Below are positions 51,779-60,146 of a DNA stretch of 64,000 nt, piece by piece (the first letter of the stretch is position 1; the number at the start of each line of letters is the position of its first letter). The notes beneath the pieces are model-generated. The model saw only the letters and a list, made by a program, of their open reading frames with translations. It had not been told where the DNA came from and made no database searches. The DNA lies in the NCBI RefSeq assembly GCF_011801125.1, contig NZ_CP046171.1, positions 6,510,001 through 6,574,000 of the forward strand, given 5' to 3'. Both the position numbers and the translations under genes were made by a program. The DNA is from Nocardia brasiliensis. Lineage in GTDB: Bacteria; Actinomycetota; Actinomycetes; Mycobacteriales; Mycobacteriaceae.

Positions 51779-52573
51779 TCATTGCCCGGTATAGGTCGCC
51801 TTGCCCGGCCCGACCTCGAGGAAGCTGCGCACCGCGCCCTTCAGATCGGCGGTGTCGAACAGCGCGCCGGACACCTCGGGGGTCACCGAATCCGCGTGCG
51901 CCACACCGCCGGAACGCCACGCCTCGATGATCTTCTTGGTCGCGGCGTGCGCGACGGTCGGGCCCTGCGCGAGCCGGTGCGTCAATTCCCTTGCCGCCGT
52001 GTCGACGTCGTCGTGCACCGCGTTCACCACGCCCCACTCGGCCATGGTCGCCGCGTCGTACAGGTCGCCGGTCATCACGAACTCACGCGCGCGACCCGAG
52101 CCCGCCCGCTCGGCCAGCCGCTGCGGGCCGCCCATCGACGGGGTCAGTCCGACAACGGTTTCCACCAGCCCGAACTTCGCCTTCGGCGCGGCCAGGATGA
52201 TGTCGCAGGCCAGCGCGATCTCGAAGGCGGCGGTCAGGGTCAGCCCGTGCGCGGCGAACACCACCGGGCACGGCAGCGCCTCGAGCGGGTGGATTATCCC
52301 CGCGAACAGGGTGCGCCACAGCTCTGCCCCCTGCTGGGGGGACAACCCATCGAAGACGTGTACATCGACGCCACCCGAGACCACCTTGCCCTCGGCGCGC
52401 AGCAGGACCGCGCGCGGCGGGTCGGCGGCGAGGTCGGCGATGTCCGAGGTCAGGGCGTCGAGCATGGCCTGATCGAAGAGGTTCAGCGGTGGATGGGCCA
52501 GCGTCAGGGTCGCCACCTGCGCGCCGCCATCGGTGCTCTGCCGTTCCAGGCGCGTGGCCTTGGTGTCTGTCAT
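51779..52573 (-). CDS. Enoyl-CoA hydratase/isomerase family protein
   Basis: 264 residues. Crotonase fold: LTLAHPPLNLFDQAMLDAL, VLLRAEGKVVSGGVDVHVFD (oxyanion loop), PVVFAAHGLTLTAAFEIALA, FGLVETVVGLTPSMGGPQRL and EWGVVNAVHDD. Likely fatty-acid or short-chain acyl-CoA metabolism. Divergent from the reductase gene with 38 bases between starts. Confidence 0.9.
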   Translation of the reverse strand: MTDTKATRLERQSTDGGAQVATLTLAHPPLNLFDQAMLDALTSDIADLAADPPRAVLLRAEGKVVSGGVDVHVFDGLSPQQGAELWRTLFAGIIHPLEALPCPVVFAAHGLTLTAAFEIALACDIILAAPKAKFGLVETVVGLTPSMGGPQRLAERAGSGRAREFVMTGDLYDAATMAEWGVVNAVHDDVDTAARELTHRLAQGPTVAHAATKKIIEAWRSGGVAHADSVTPEVSGALFDTADLKGAVRSFLEVGPGKATYTGQ

Positions 52574-52611
52574 GCCCTGAGCCTAGGACCACTTTCTGCC
52601 AGACTGTTCGG

Positions 52612-53634
52612 GTGACCAAGTCGGTGGAAAACGGTTCCTACGTCGAGCCTGGCGAGTTCAAGCGGGATACGAACTACATCACCACCCGGATCACGGCCGA
52701 CGGCCGCGACGGCTATCCGGTCGAACCCGGCCGCTACCGGCTGGTGGCGGCGCGAGCCTGCCCATGGGCCAACCGGACATTGATCGTGCGCAGGCTGCTC
52801 GGCCTCGAGGACGTGCTCTCGCTCGGCCTGTGCGGGCCGACCCACGACAAACTCAGCTGGACCTTCGACCTCGATCCCGGCGGGGTGGACCCGGTGCTCG
52901 GCATCCCCAGGCTGCGCGACGCCTACCTGGCCAGATTCCCCGACTACCCGCGCGGCATCACCGTGCCCGCGGTGGTCGACGTGCCGACCGGGCAGGTGGT
53001 CACCAACGACTACGCGCAGATCACCCTGGATTTCTCCACCGAGTGGACCGCCTTCCATCGCGACGGCGCGCCGCAGCTGTATCCGGAGGCGCTGCGCGCG
53101 GAGATCGACGAGGTCAACCTCGCCGTCTTCCGTGACGTGAACAACGGCGTGTACCGCTGCGGGTTCGCCGGCACGCAGGACGCGTACGAGGCCGCCTATG
53201 ATCGGCTTTTCGCCCGCCTGGACTGGCTCTCCGAACGCCTTGCGACGCAACGCTATCTGGTCGGTGACACGATCACCGAGGCCGATGTGCGGCTGTTCAC
53301 CACGCTGGTCCGGTTCGATCCGGTCTATCACGGCCATTTCAAGTGCAACCGGTCCAAGCTCACCGAGCTGCCGGTGCTGTGGGCGTACGCGCGTGACCTC
53401 TACCAGACCCCCGGATTCGGCGACACCGTCGATTTCGCGCAGATCAAGCAGCACTACTACGTGGTGCACCGCGACATCAATCCGACCGGCGTCGTGCCGA
53501 AGGGACCGGAGCTGACGAACTGGCTGACCCCGCACGGCCGGGAAGGCTTGGGCGGGCGCCCCTTCGGCGACGGCACCCCGCCGCCACCGCCCGCGCGGGC
53601 CGAGCAGGTGCCCGCGGCGCATCGCCCGAACTGA
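52612..53634 (+). CDS. Xi-class glutathione-transferase-like hydroquinone reductase
   Basis: 340 residues from GTG 52612. RLVAARACPWANRTLIVRRL carries the CPWA active-site motif of S-glutathionyl-hydroquinone reductases. VTVPAVVD-type and QVVTNDYAQITLDFSTEW, YRCGFAGTQDAYEAAYDRLF, EADVRLFTTLVRFDPVYHGH and the terminal PTGVVPKGPELTNWLTPHGR follow. Actinobacteria use mycothiol, so the thiol partner may be mycothiol. Pro-rich tail of 30 residues. Confidence 0.9.
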   Translation: MTKSVENGSYVEPGEFKRDTNYITTRITADGRDGYPVEPGRYRLVAARACPWANRTLIVRRLLGLEDVLSLGLCGPTHDKLSWTFDLDPGGVDPVLGIPRLRDAYLARFPDYPRGITVPAVVDVPTGQVVTNDYAQITLDFSTEWTAFHRDGAPQLYPEALRAEIDEVNLAVFRDVNNGVYRCGFAGTQDAYEAAYDRLFARLDWLSERLATQRYLVGDTITEADVRLFTTLVRFDPVYHGHFKCNRSKLTELPVLWAYARDLYQTPGFGDTVDFAQIKQHYYVVHRDINPTGVVPKGPELTNWLTPHGREGLGGRPFGDGTPPPPPARAEQVPAAHRPN

Positions 53635-53779
53635 TCCGGCGAATCGGATCGGCTGGAACCGATCCGGCTGGGTACATCGTTGTCATGACGAGCTGTGGAC
53701 GGTGACCGCGGCGTCCGGCGAGCCGACGCGCCGGTGCCCTACAGTTCAACCAGCAGACCGGAAGAGGAGGGTGCCGCCG

Positions 53780-54511
53780 ATGTTCAAAGGCGCGTTCGAG
53801 AAGACGGTGGTTCAGCTGCTCGATACGGGGTCTCGCCTACAGGCCCCCGCGGTCGCGAAATATGTCGATCGAATCCGGCGTGCCCATCCCGACGAAACCC
53901 CGGCGCAGGTGATCACGCGCCTGGAGAACCAGTACCTGCTCGCGGTGACCGGCAGCGGCGGCGCCGTCGGCGCGACGGCCGCGGTACCCGGCGTCGGCAC
54001 CGTCGCGGCGGTCGCCGCGGTCAGCGCCGAGACCACGTTCTTCATGGAGGTCTCGGCGCTGTTCACGTTGGCGGTGGCGGCGGTGCACGGCATCTCCCCC
54101 GACGACAAGGAACAGCGCAGAGCCCTGGTGCTCGCCGTGGTGCTCGGCGAGGGCGGCATGGAGATCGTGCAGAAGACCGTCGGCACCTCGGCCAAGAACT
54201 GGGGCACGGTGTTCGCGAACCGGATCCCCGGTCTCTCCTCCATGAACGATTCGCTGCTCAAGCGTTTCATCATCCGCTTCATCACCCGGCGCGCCGCGCT
54301 GATGGCGGGCAAGGTGGTGCCAGCGGGCATCGGCGCGGTGATCGGCGGCGTCGGCAACCGGGCGATGGGCAAGTCCACGATCGAGAACGCGCGCAAGGCT
54401 TTCGGGCCCGCGCCGGTGGTCTGGCCCGCCGACCGGCATCTGATCATCGACGCCGACCCGCTCACCGCGATCGATCCGGTCCAGCCGCAACCGCCGACGA
54501 CGCCGCGGTGA
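53780..54511 (+). CDS. EcsC-like protein
   Basis: 243 residues from ATG 53780, AGGAGG ahead; an earlier frame opening lacks a site. ETPAQVITRLENQYLLAVTG, GAVGATAAVPGVGTVAAVAA (hydrophobic, about 65-90), MEVSALFTLAVAAVHGISPD, DKEQRRALVLAVVLGEGG and GRAxxGK-like GNRAMGKSTIENARKAFGPA. Fits the EcsC family of membrane-associated proteins of unclear role. The next gene, an ABC ATPase, starts within its stop (GTGA). Confidence 0.8.
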   Translation: MFKGAFEKTVVQLLDTGSRLQAPAVAKYVDRIRRAHPDETPAQVITRLENQYLLAVTGSGGAVGATAAVPGVGTVAAVAAVSAETTFFMEVSALFTLAVAAVHGISPDDKEQRRALVLAVVLGEGGMEIVQKTVGTSAKNWGTVFANRIPGLSSMNDSLLKRFIIRFITRRAALMAGKVVPAGIGAVIGGVGNRAMGKSTIENARKAFGPAPVVWPADRHLIIDADPLTAIDPVQPQPPTTPR

Positions 54512-55503
54512 GCGCCGTGCGCCCACTCGCCTTCGCCGTGCGCGGGCTGACCAAGCGGTACGGGCTGGTCTCGGCCGTCGAGAACGTGAGCTTCGCCGTG
54601 CCGTCGGGCAGCACCGCCGCGCTGGTCGGACCGCGCGGGGCGGGCAAGTCGACGATCGTCGGCATCTTGCTCGGGCTGCTGGAACCGACCTCGGGCACCG
54701 CCTCGATCGGCGGGCCCGGCACGGATCGATCCCGTGCCGGCGCGACGAGCTCCGCGCATGTGGTCGGTGGTGTCCTGGCACCGCGCGGCATCCATCCCGG
54801 CCGCAGTGCCCGCGATCACCTCTGGGTGTACGCGGCGGCGGTCGGCGTGCCGGACGCGCGGGTGCGGGAGGTGCTCGACGCCGTCGGGCTCGCCGCGGCG
54901 GCCGACACCAGGTGCGCGGCGCTCTCGGCGGGACAGCAGACCCGGCTTGCCCTGGCCACCGCCCTGCTCGCCGACCCGCCGCTGCTGGTCCTCGACGAGC
55001 CGATGGCGGGCCTCGACGCCGCGGAACGTGGCTGGCTGCAAGAGTTTCTGCGCAGGCACGCACAACGCGGCGGCAGCGCCGTACTGACCAGCGAGAGCCT
55101 GGCCGCCGTGCTGCCGGGCACGGACGAGGTGATCGTGCTGAACGCGGGCGCGGTGGTGTACGCGGGCAGCCCGGCCAAGCTGCGGCGCGGGCACCCGGAC
55201 CGGCTCGTCGTCGCCGCGTCCACGCCCATCGCGCTGGCGACCACGCTGGCCGCGCGCGGCTTCACCGACGCCGTCATCCGGCCCGACGGCAGGCTCGCGG
55301 TCGCCGAGGCCACCGAGGCCGAGATCCGCGATGCCGCCGCGGCGGCCCAGGTGCGGCTGGACAGCGTCATACCCGACCTGATCCACCCCGACCGGGTGCT
55401 CGCCGCGCTGACCAAACCGCCGACTCCGGCGCCCGCGCACTACCCGGGCCTGTCCGGAACCGCGGCCCCGACGCCGCCGATGAGCTACGGGATTCCACGA
55501 TGA
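54508..55503 (+). CDS. ABC transporter ATP-binding protein
   Basis: 331 residues from GTG 54508. Walker A GPRGAGKST (about 44), signature LSAGQQTRLALATALL, Walker B LLVLDEPMAGLD, switch His replaced by Ser/Glu (LTSESLAAV). C-terminal 100 residues extend beyond the core as in CcmA/natA-type exporters. Pairs with the permease that begins inside its stop (ATGA). Confidence 0.9.
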   Translation: MSAVRPLAFAVRGLTKRYGLVSAVENVSFAVPSGSTAALVGPRGAGKSTIVGILLGLLEPTSGTASIGGPGTDRSRAGATSSAHVVGGVLAPRGIHPGRSARDHLWVYAAAVGVPDARVREVLDAVGLAAAADTRCAALSAGQQTRLALATALLADPPLLVLDEPMAGLDAAERGWLQEFLRRHAQRGGSAVLTSESLAAVLPGTDEVIVLNAGAVVYAGSPAKLRRGHPDRLVVAASTPIALATTLAARGFTDAVIRPDGRLAVAEATEAEIRDAAAAAQVRLDSVIPDLIHPDRVLAALTKPPTPAPAHYPGLSGTAAPTPPMSYGIPR

Positions 55504-56282
55504 GCATCACCCTGCCGCCCGACCTCGTCCCGTCCCTGTACACCGAGGTGCGCAAGGTCGTCACGCTGCGGCCGAGCCGGCTCCTCGCGAGCCTGCCGCT
55601 GACCATCACGCTGATCGCGAGTGTGGCCGCGGCGCTGCTGGCGGGCAAACCGGACCCCAGGGGCGAACCCGTCACGGGCGCCGCGACCAACGGCCTCTAC
55701 CTCGGCCTCGCCGCGGTCGCCGTCGCGGCCGTGGTGTTCGGGGCGCTCGGCAGCGGCGCGGAATTCCGGTACCGCTCGATGCCGGTCACCGCGCTGTTCA
55801 GCGCCGATCGGGACCGGCTCGCCCTCGCGAAACTGGTCGTCACCGGGGTGTTCGCGGCGGTGGCCGCGCTCGCGGTGGAACTGGTCGCGCTCGCGGCGCT
55901 GTTCGGCCTCGGGCGCGGCAAATTCCAGGTCGGCCTCGAACTGTTCGCCGTGCTCGGCGGCGGTCTGCTCGCCGCGATCTGCTGGTCGCTGCTCGGTGCC
56001 GGGCTCGGCCTGCTGCTGCGGTCCCCCAGCACGGCGCTGCTCGCGGTGTTCGGCTGGCTGATCGTCGTCGAACCGCTGATCTGGGTGGTCGCGCACAGCC
56101 TCGGCATCGACGGATTCGTCACGCTGCTGCCGGGCTCGGCCACCATCAGCACCATCGCCATCGGCTCCTTCACCGACAACGCCTTCCTCGCCCCCGGGCC
56201 GGTCGGGGTGGTGGTCCTGTTGCTGTGGACCGCGGGCATCGCCGGCGCGGGCTGGTGGCTGCTGCGTACCCGCGATCTCTGA
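55500..56282 (+). CDS. ABC transporter permease
   Basis: 260 residues. Opening LVPSLYTEVRKVVTLRPSRL, then six membrane segments: LTITLIASVAAALLAG, YLGLAAVAVAAVVFGALG, GVFAAVAALAVELVALAALF, LLAAICWSLLGAGLGLLL, ALLAVFGWLIVVEPLIWVVA and VGVVVLLLWTAGIAGAGWWL. Typical ABC-2 exporter topology. Overlaps the ATPase gene by four bases; substrate unknown. Confidence 0.9.
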   Translation: MSITLPPDLVPSLYTEVRKVVTLRPSRLLASLPLTITLIASVAAALLAGKPDPRGEPVTGAATNGLYLGLAAVAVAAVVFGALGSGAEFRYRSMPVTALFSADRDRLALAKLVVTGVFAAVAALAVELVALAALFGLGRGKFQVGLELFAVLGGGLLAAICWSLLGAGLGLLLRSPSTALLAVFGWLIVVEPLIWVVAHSLGIDGFVTLLPGSATISTIAIGSFTDNAFLAPGPVGVVVLLLWTAGIAGAGWWLLRTRDL

Positions 56283-56336
56283 CCGTGCGGGCCGCCGCGG
56301 GAACAAATGACGTGTCGGTAGGCGTCGTTACCGTGG

Positions 56337-59300
56337 ATGGTTATGGGCGGGGTTGTCGAAGCGAGAGAACGCACCGGGTCGGCTGAGCGCACGTCCGGCG
56401 GTCCCGGCTGGATTCGCAGGCTGTGGACCGAGAGCCGCACCCATCCCGGCACCCTTGCCGGCCTCACCGTCACGATCCTGGCCGGTGCCGCCGTGGAGAT
56501 CACCGCCCCGCTGCTGACCAAGCGCGCGGTCGATGCCGCGGGGCACGGCGCCACGTCGGTCATCGGGGTCGTCGCCGGGCTGCTGCTCCTGCTCGCCGCC
56601 GCGCGCTTCGCTGCCGGATTCGGGCGCAGGCTGCTCGCCGGGAAACTGTCGCTGGACGTGCAACATTCGTTGCGCGTCGACCTGCTCGCGTCCCTGCAAC
56701 GCCTGGACGGCACCGGACAGGACGCGATTCGAACCGGGCAGGTGGTGTCGCGCTCGATCACCGACTTGCAGCTGGTGCAGGGCCTGCTCGCGATGGCGCC
56801 GCTGTCCGGCATGGCGGTGCTGCAATTCGGGCTGGCCGCGGTGGTCATGGTGTGGCTCTCGCCGCCGCTCGCCGCGGTGGCGCTGCTGGTGGTGCCCGCG
56901 ATCGCCGTGGTCGTGGCCCGGGTGCGGCCGCGGCTCTACGCGGCGACGTGGTCGGCGCAGCAGCGGGCCGCCGAGGTCGCCCAGCACGTCGAGGAGACCG
57001 TCACCGGTGTGCGGGTGGTGAAGGGCTTCGGACAGGAGGCCCGCATGGTCGACGTGCTCGAACGGCACAGTCGCACTTTGTATTCCGAGCGCATGCGGGC
57101 GGCCAGGGTCGATTCCCGCTTCGCCCCGACCGTGGCGGCGATCCCGCAGCTCGGCATGGTCGGGGTGATCGTGCTGGGCGGCTATCTGGCGCTGCACGGC
57201 TCGATCGGGATCGGCACCTTCGTCGCGTTCGCCGCCTACGTCGCCACGCTGACCGGGACGGCCAGGATCATGTCCGGCGCACTGGTGCTCGCGCAGCTGA
57301 CCCGCGCGGCGGCCGAACGCGTCTACCAGGTGATCGACACCGCGCCGGTGGTCACCGACCCGCCCACGCCCGCGCCACTGCCCGACGGCCCCCTCGGCAT
57401 CGAGATCGATTCGCTCACTTTCGGTTTCGACCCCGAACGCCCGGTGCTGCGCGAACTCGACCTGACGGTGCGGCCCGGGGAGACCGTGGCGATCATCGGA
57501 CCCGCGGGCTCGGGCAAGACCACGCTGTCGCTGCTGCTGCCACGCTTCTACGCCCCGGACGCGGGCCGCATCCGGCTCTTCGGCGAATCCGCGACGGACG
57601 CTTCGACTCCCGCCGATCCGGTCGATATCGCCGAGGTCAGCGCGTCCGAACTGCGCGGCGCGATCGGGGTCGTGTTCGACGACCCGTTCCTGTTCTCCGA
57701 CACCATCGCCGCGAACATCGCGCTCGGCCGCCCGGACGCCACCGACACCGAGATCAGGGCGGCCGCGCAAGCCGCGGCGGCCGACGAGTTCATCACCGAA
57801 CTCCCCGACGGCTACGACACCGTCGTCGGCGAACGCGGCCTCACCCTGTCCGGCGGGCAACGCCAGCGCATCGCGCTGGCCAGGGCGCTGCTGGCGCGCC
57901 CGCGCGTGCTGGTGCTCGACGACGCGACCTCCGCGGTGGACGCGATCACCGAGGCCGCGATCTTCGATACTTTGCCCGATCAGCGGGGACGGACCACCCT
58001 GATCCTGGCGCATCGGGAATCCACACTGACCCATGCCGATCGGGTCATCCGCCTGCCCGGTCCCGCCGGGCACCACCCGGTCACGCACGAGGCGGGCCCG
58101 CGGGCGGGCACCGGCTCGGCGACGACCTTCGCCGCGGCCGCCGCCGACCTCAGCGAGACCCCGGAATTGCGGCGCACCATCGAGCTCCTGCCGCCCGCCA
58201 CCGAACAGCCCGAACTCGACGAACAGCAACAGCGGCAACCGGATCCGCGGTTCCGGCTCGGCCGGCTGCTGCGACCGGTCCGCTGGTTGATCCTGACCAC
58301 CCTCGCGCTGCTCGCCCTCGACGCCCTGATCGGCGTCGGCTTCCCACCGATCGTGCGGCACGCCATCGACGCGGGCGTCGGCAAAACCGACACGAGCGCG
58401 CTCGGCCTGGCCGCGGTGCTCGGCGTGCTGCTCGTCGCGGCGGGCTGGCTGGTCGGCGCGGCCTCGACCCTGATCACCGCGCGCACCGGCGAGCGGATGC
58501 TCTACGGGCTGCGCATCCGCAGCTACGCGCACCTTCAGCGGCTCGGGCTCGACTTCTACGAACGCGAACTGTCCGGCCGGATCATGACGCGGATGACGAC
58601 CGACCTCGACTCGCTGTCGACGTTCCTGCAGACCGGATTGGCGACCAGCCTGGTCGGTGCGCTGACCTTCGCCGGGATCGCGGTCGCGCTGCTGGTGATC
58701 GACGTCTCGCTGGGCGCGGTGGTACTGCTCGTCACGCTGCCGCCGCTGGTGCTCGCGACCGTGCTGTTCCGCCGGTTCGCCTCGACGGCCTACACCGTGT
58801 CGCGGGAGAACGTGTCGACCGTCAACGCCGACTTCCAGGAGAACGTCGCGGGACTGCGTGCCGTGCAGGCCAATCGGCACGAGCCGGCCGCGGCGCGCCG
58901 CTACGCCGAGTACTCCGATCGCTACCGGCGCAGTCGCATGCGGGCCCAGCGCTTGATCGCGCTGTACTTCCCGTACGTCACGGCGTGGTCGGATGTCGCG
59001 CTGGCCGTGGTGATCTTCGTCGGGGCGCGCGAGGTGGCCGCGGGCACCACGACGCCGGGCACGCTGATCGCCTTCGTGCTGTACCTGGAATTGCTCTTCG
59101 CGCCGGTGCTGGCGCTCTCGCAGGTGTTCGACGGCTATCAGCAGGCCCGGGTCGGCCTGCGCCGGATCGGTGAGCTGCTGCGCACGCCGTCGTCGCTGGT
59201 CGCCGATCGCCCGGACGCGGTGCCGATCGAGCGGCTGCGCGGGGAGGTCGCCGTCACCGATGTCGGATTCCACTACCCGGGCAGCGAGATCCGCGCGCTC

Positions 59301-60020
59301 GACGGGGTGTCGCTCGAGATCCCGGCCGGTTCGACGCTCGCGCTCGTCGGCCCCACCGGCGCGGGCAAGTCGACCATCGTCAAACTGCTCGCCCGCCTCT
59401 ACGACATTCCCGCGGACGGCACCGGCGCGGTCACCGTCGACGCGGTGGACATCCGCGACTACCGGCTCGCCGACTTCCGCGCTCGGCTCGGCATCGTGCC
59501 GCAGGAGGCGCACCTGTTCAGTGGCGACATCGCGAGCAACATCGCGTTCGGCAGGCCCGACGCGACCGAGGCCGAGATCGCCGAGGCCGCGGCGGCGGTC
59601 GGCGCCGCGGACATGATCGCCGCGCTGCCGCTCGGCATGCGCCAGCCGGTCGGCGAACGCGGGCGCGGTCTGTCCGCGGGCCAGCGGCAATTGATCGCGC
59701 TGGCCCGAGCCGAACTGGTGCGACCGGACCTGCTGCTGCTCGACGAGGCGACCGCGACGCTGGACCCCGACACCGAGGCGGCGGTGCTGGCCGCCAGCCG
59801 ATCGCTGGCCCGCGGCCGGACCACCGTGCTCGTCGCGCACCGGCTCGGCACCGCCGCGCGCGCCGATCGGATCGCTGTAGTCGAGCACGGGCGGATCGCC
59901 GAAATCGGCACCCACGCCGAGCTCCTGAGCGCGGGTGGACCATATTCTCGACTGTGGTCGGCGGCACGTCCGAGCGAGGGAATATTCTCGGTGCAGGACA
60001 AGTCGTCCTCTATGAGGTGA
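56337..60020 (+). CDS. Fused two-half ABC exporter (type IV) with one degenerate ATP site
   Basis: 1227 residues, two full exporter halves on one chain. First half: membrane domain about 30-300, Walker A GPAGSGKTT (about 388), LSGGQRQR, Walker B LVLDDATSA with Asp in place of the catalytic Glu, and VVFDDPFLF lacking the Q-loop Gln. Second half: membrane domain about 645-900, GPTGAGKST (about 1004), VPQEAHLF, LSAGQRQL, LLLDEATATLD. Such asymmetric exporters use one active site; here both halves are fused. In Mycobacterium related halves are two genes. Substrate unknown, perhaps lipids or drugs. Confidence 0.9.
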   Translation: MVMGGVVEARERTGSAERTSGGPGWIRRLWTESRTHPGTLAGLTVTILAGAAVEITAPLLTKRAVDAAGHGATSVIGVVAGLLLLLAAARFAAGFGRRLLAGKLSLDVQHSLRVDLLASLQRLDGTGQDAIRTGQVVSRSITDLQLVQGLLAMAPLSGMAVLQFGLAAVVMVWLSPPLAAVALLVVPAIAVVVARVRPRLYAATWSAQQRAAEVAQHVEETVTGVRVVKGFGQEARMVDVLERHSRTLYSERMRAARVDSRFAPTVAAIPQLGMVGVIVLGGYLALHGSIGIGTFVAFAAYVATLTGTARIMSGALVLAQLTRAAAERVYQVIDTAPVVTDPPTPAPLPDGPLGIEIDSLTFGFDPERPVLRELDLTVRPGETVAIIGPAGSGKTTLSLLLPRFYAPDAGRIRLFGESATDASTPADPVDIAEVSASELRGAIGVVFDDPFLFSDTIAANIALGRPDATDTEIRAAAQAAAADEFITELPDGYDTVVGERGLTLSGGQRQRIALARALLARPRVLVLDDATSAVDAITEAAIFDTLPDQRGRTTLILAHRESTLTHADRVIRLPGPAGHHPVTHEAGPRAGTGSATTFAAAAADLSETPELRRTIELLPPATEQPELDEQQQRQPDPRFRLGRLLRPVRWLILTTLALLALDALIGVGFPPIVRHAIDAGVGKTDTSALGLAAVLGVLLVAAGWLVGAASTLITARTGERMLYGLRIRSYAHLQRLGLDFYERELSGRIMTRMTTDLDSLSTFLQTGLATSLVGALTFAGIAVALLVIDVSLGAVVLLVTLPPLVLATVLFRRFASTAYTVSRENVSTVNADFQENVAGLRAVQANRHEPAAARRYAEYSDRYRRSRMRAQRLIALYFPYVTAWSDVALAVVIFVGAREVAAGTTTPGTLIAFVLYLELLFAPVLALSQVFDGYQQARVGLRRIGELLRTPSSLVADRPDAVPIERLRGEVAVTDVGFHYPGSEIRALDGVSLEIPAGSTLALVGPTGAGKSTIVKLLARLYDIPADGTGAVTVDAVDIRDYRLADFRARLGIVPQEAHLFSGDIASNIAFGRPDATEAEIAEAAAAVGAADMIAALPLGMRQPVGERGRGLSAGQRQLIALARAELVRPDLLLLDEATATLDPDTEAAVLAASRSLARGRTTVLVAHRLGTAARADRIAVVEHGRIAEIGTHAELLSAGGPYSRLWSAARPSEGIFSVQDKSSSMR

Positions 60021-60146
60021 GGTTTGTCGGGTGGTCAGTCGCTCCGTCGGTTTGCTGCTGGGCCTATCCTCAGATAGGGCGCATCGGCGCGCATCCGCTG
60101 ATCCCCGTGCCGGGCACGTCACAAACGTCGCAGCGCGAAGAACGAA

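Noticed and set aside
56328..60122. 1264-codon minus-strand frame opposite the fused ABC exporter
   Set aside because: Antisense shadow of a clear plus-strand gene in very GC-rich DNA; composition is Arg/Gly/His-rich without motifs.
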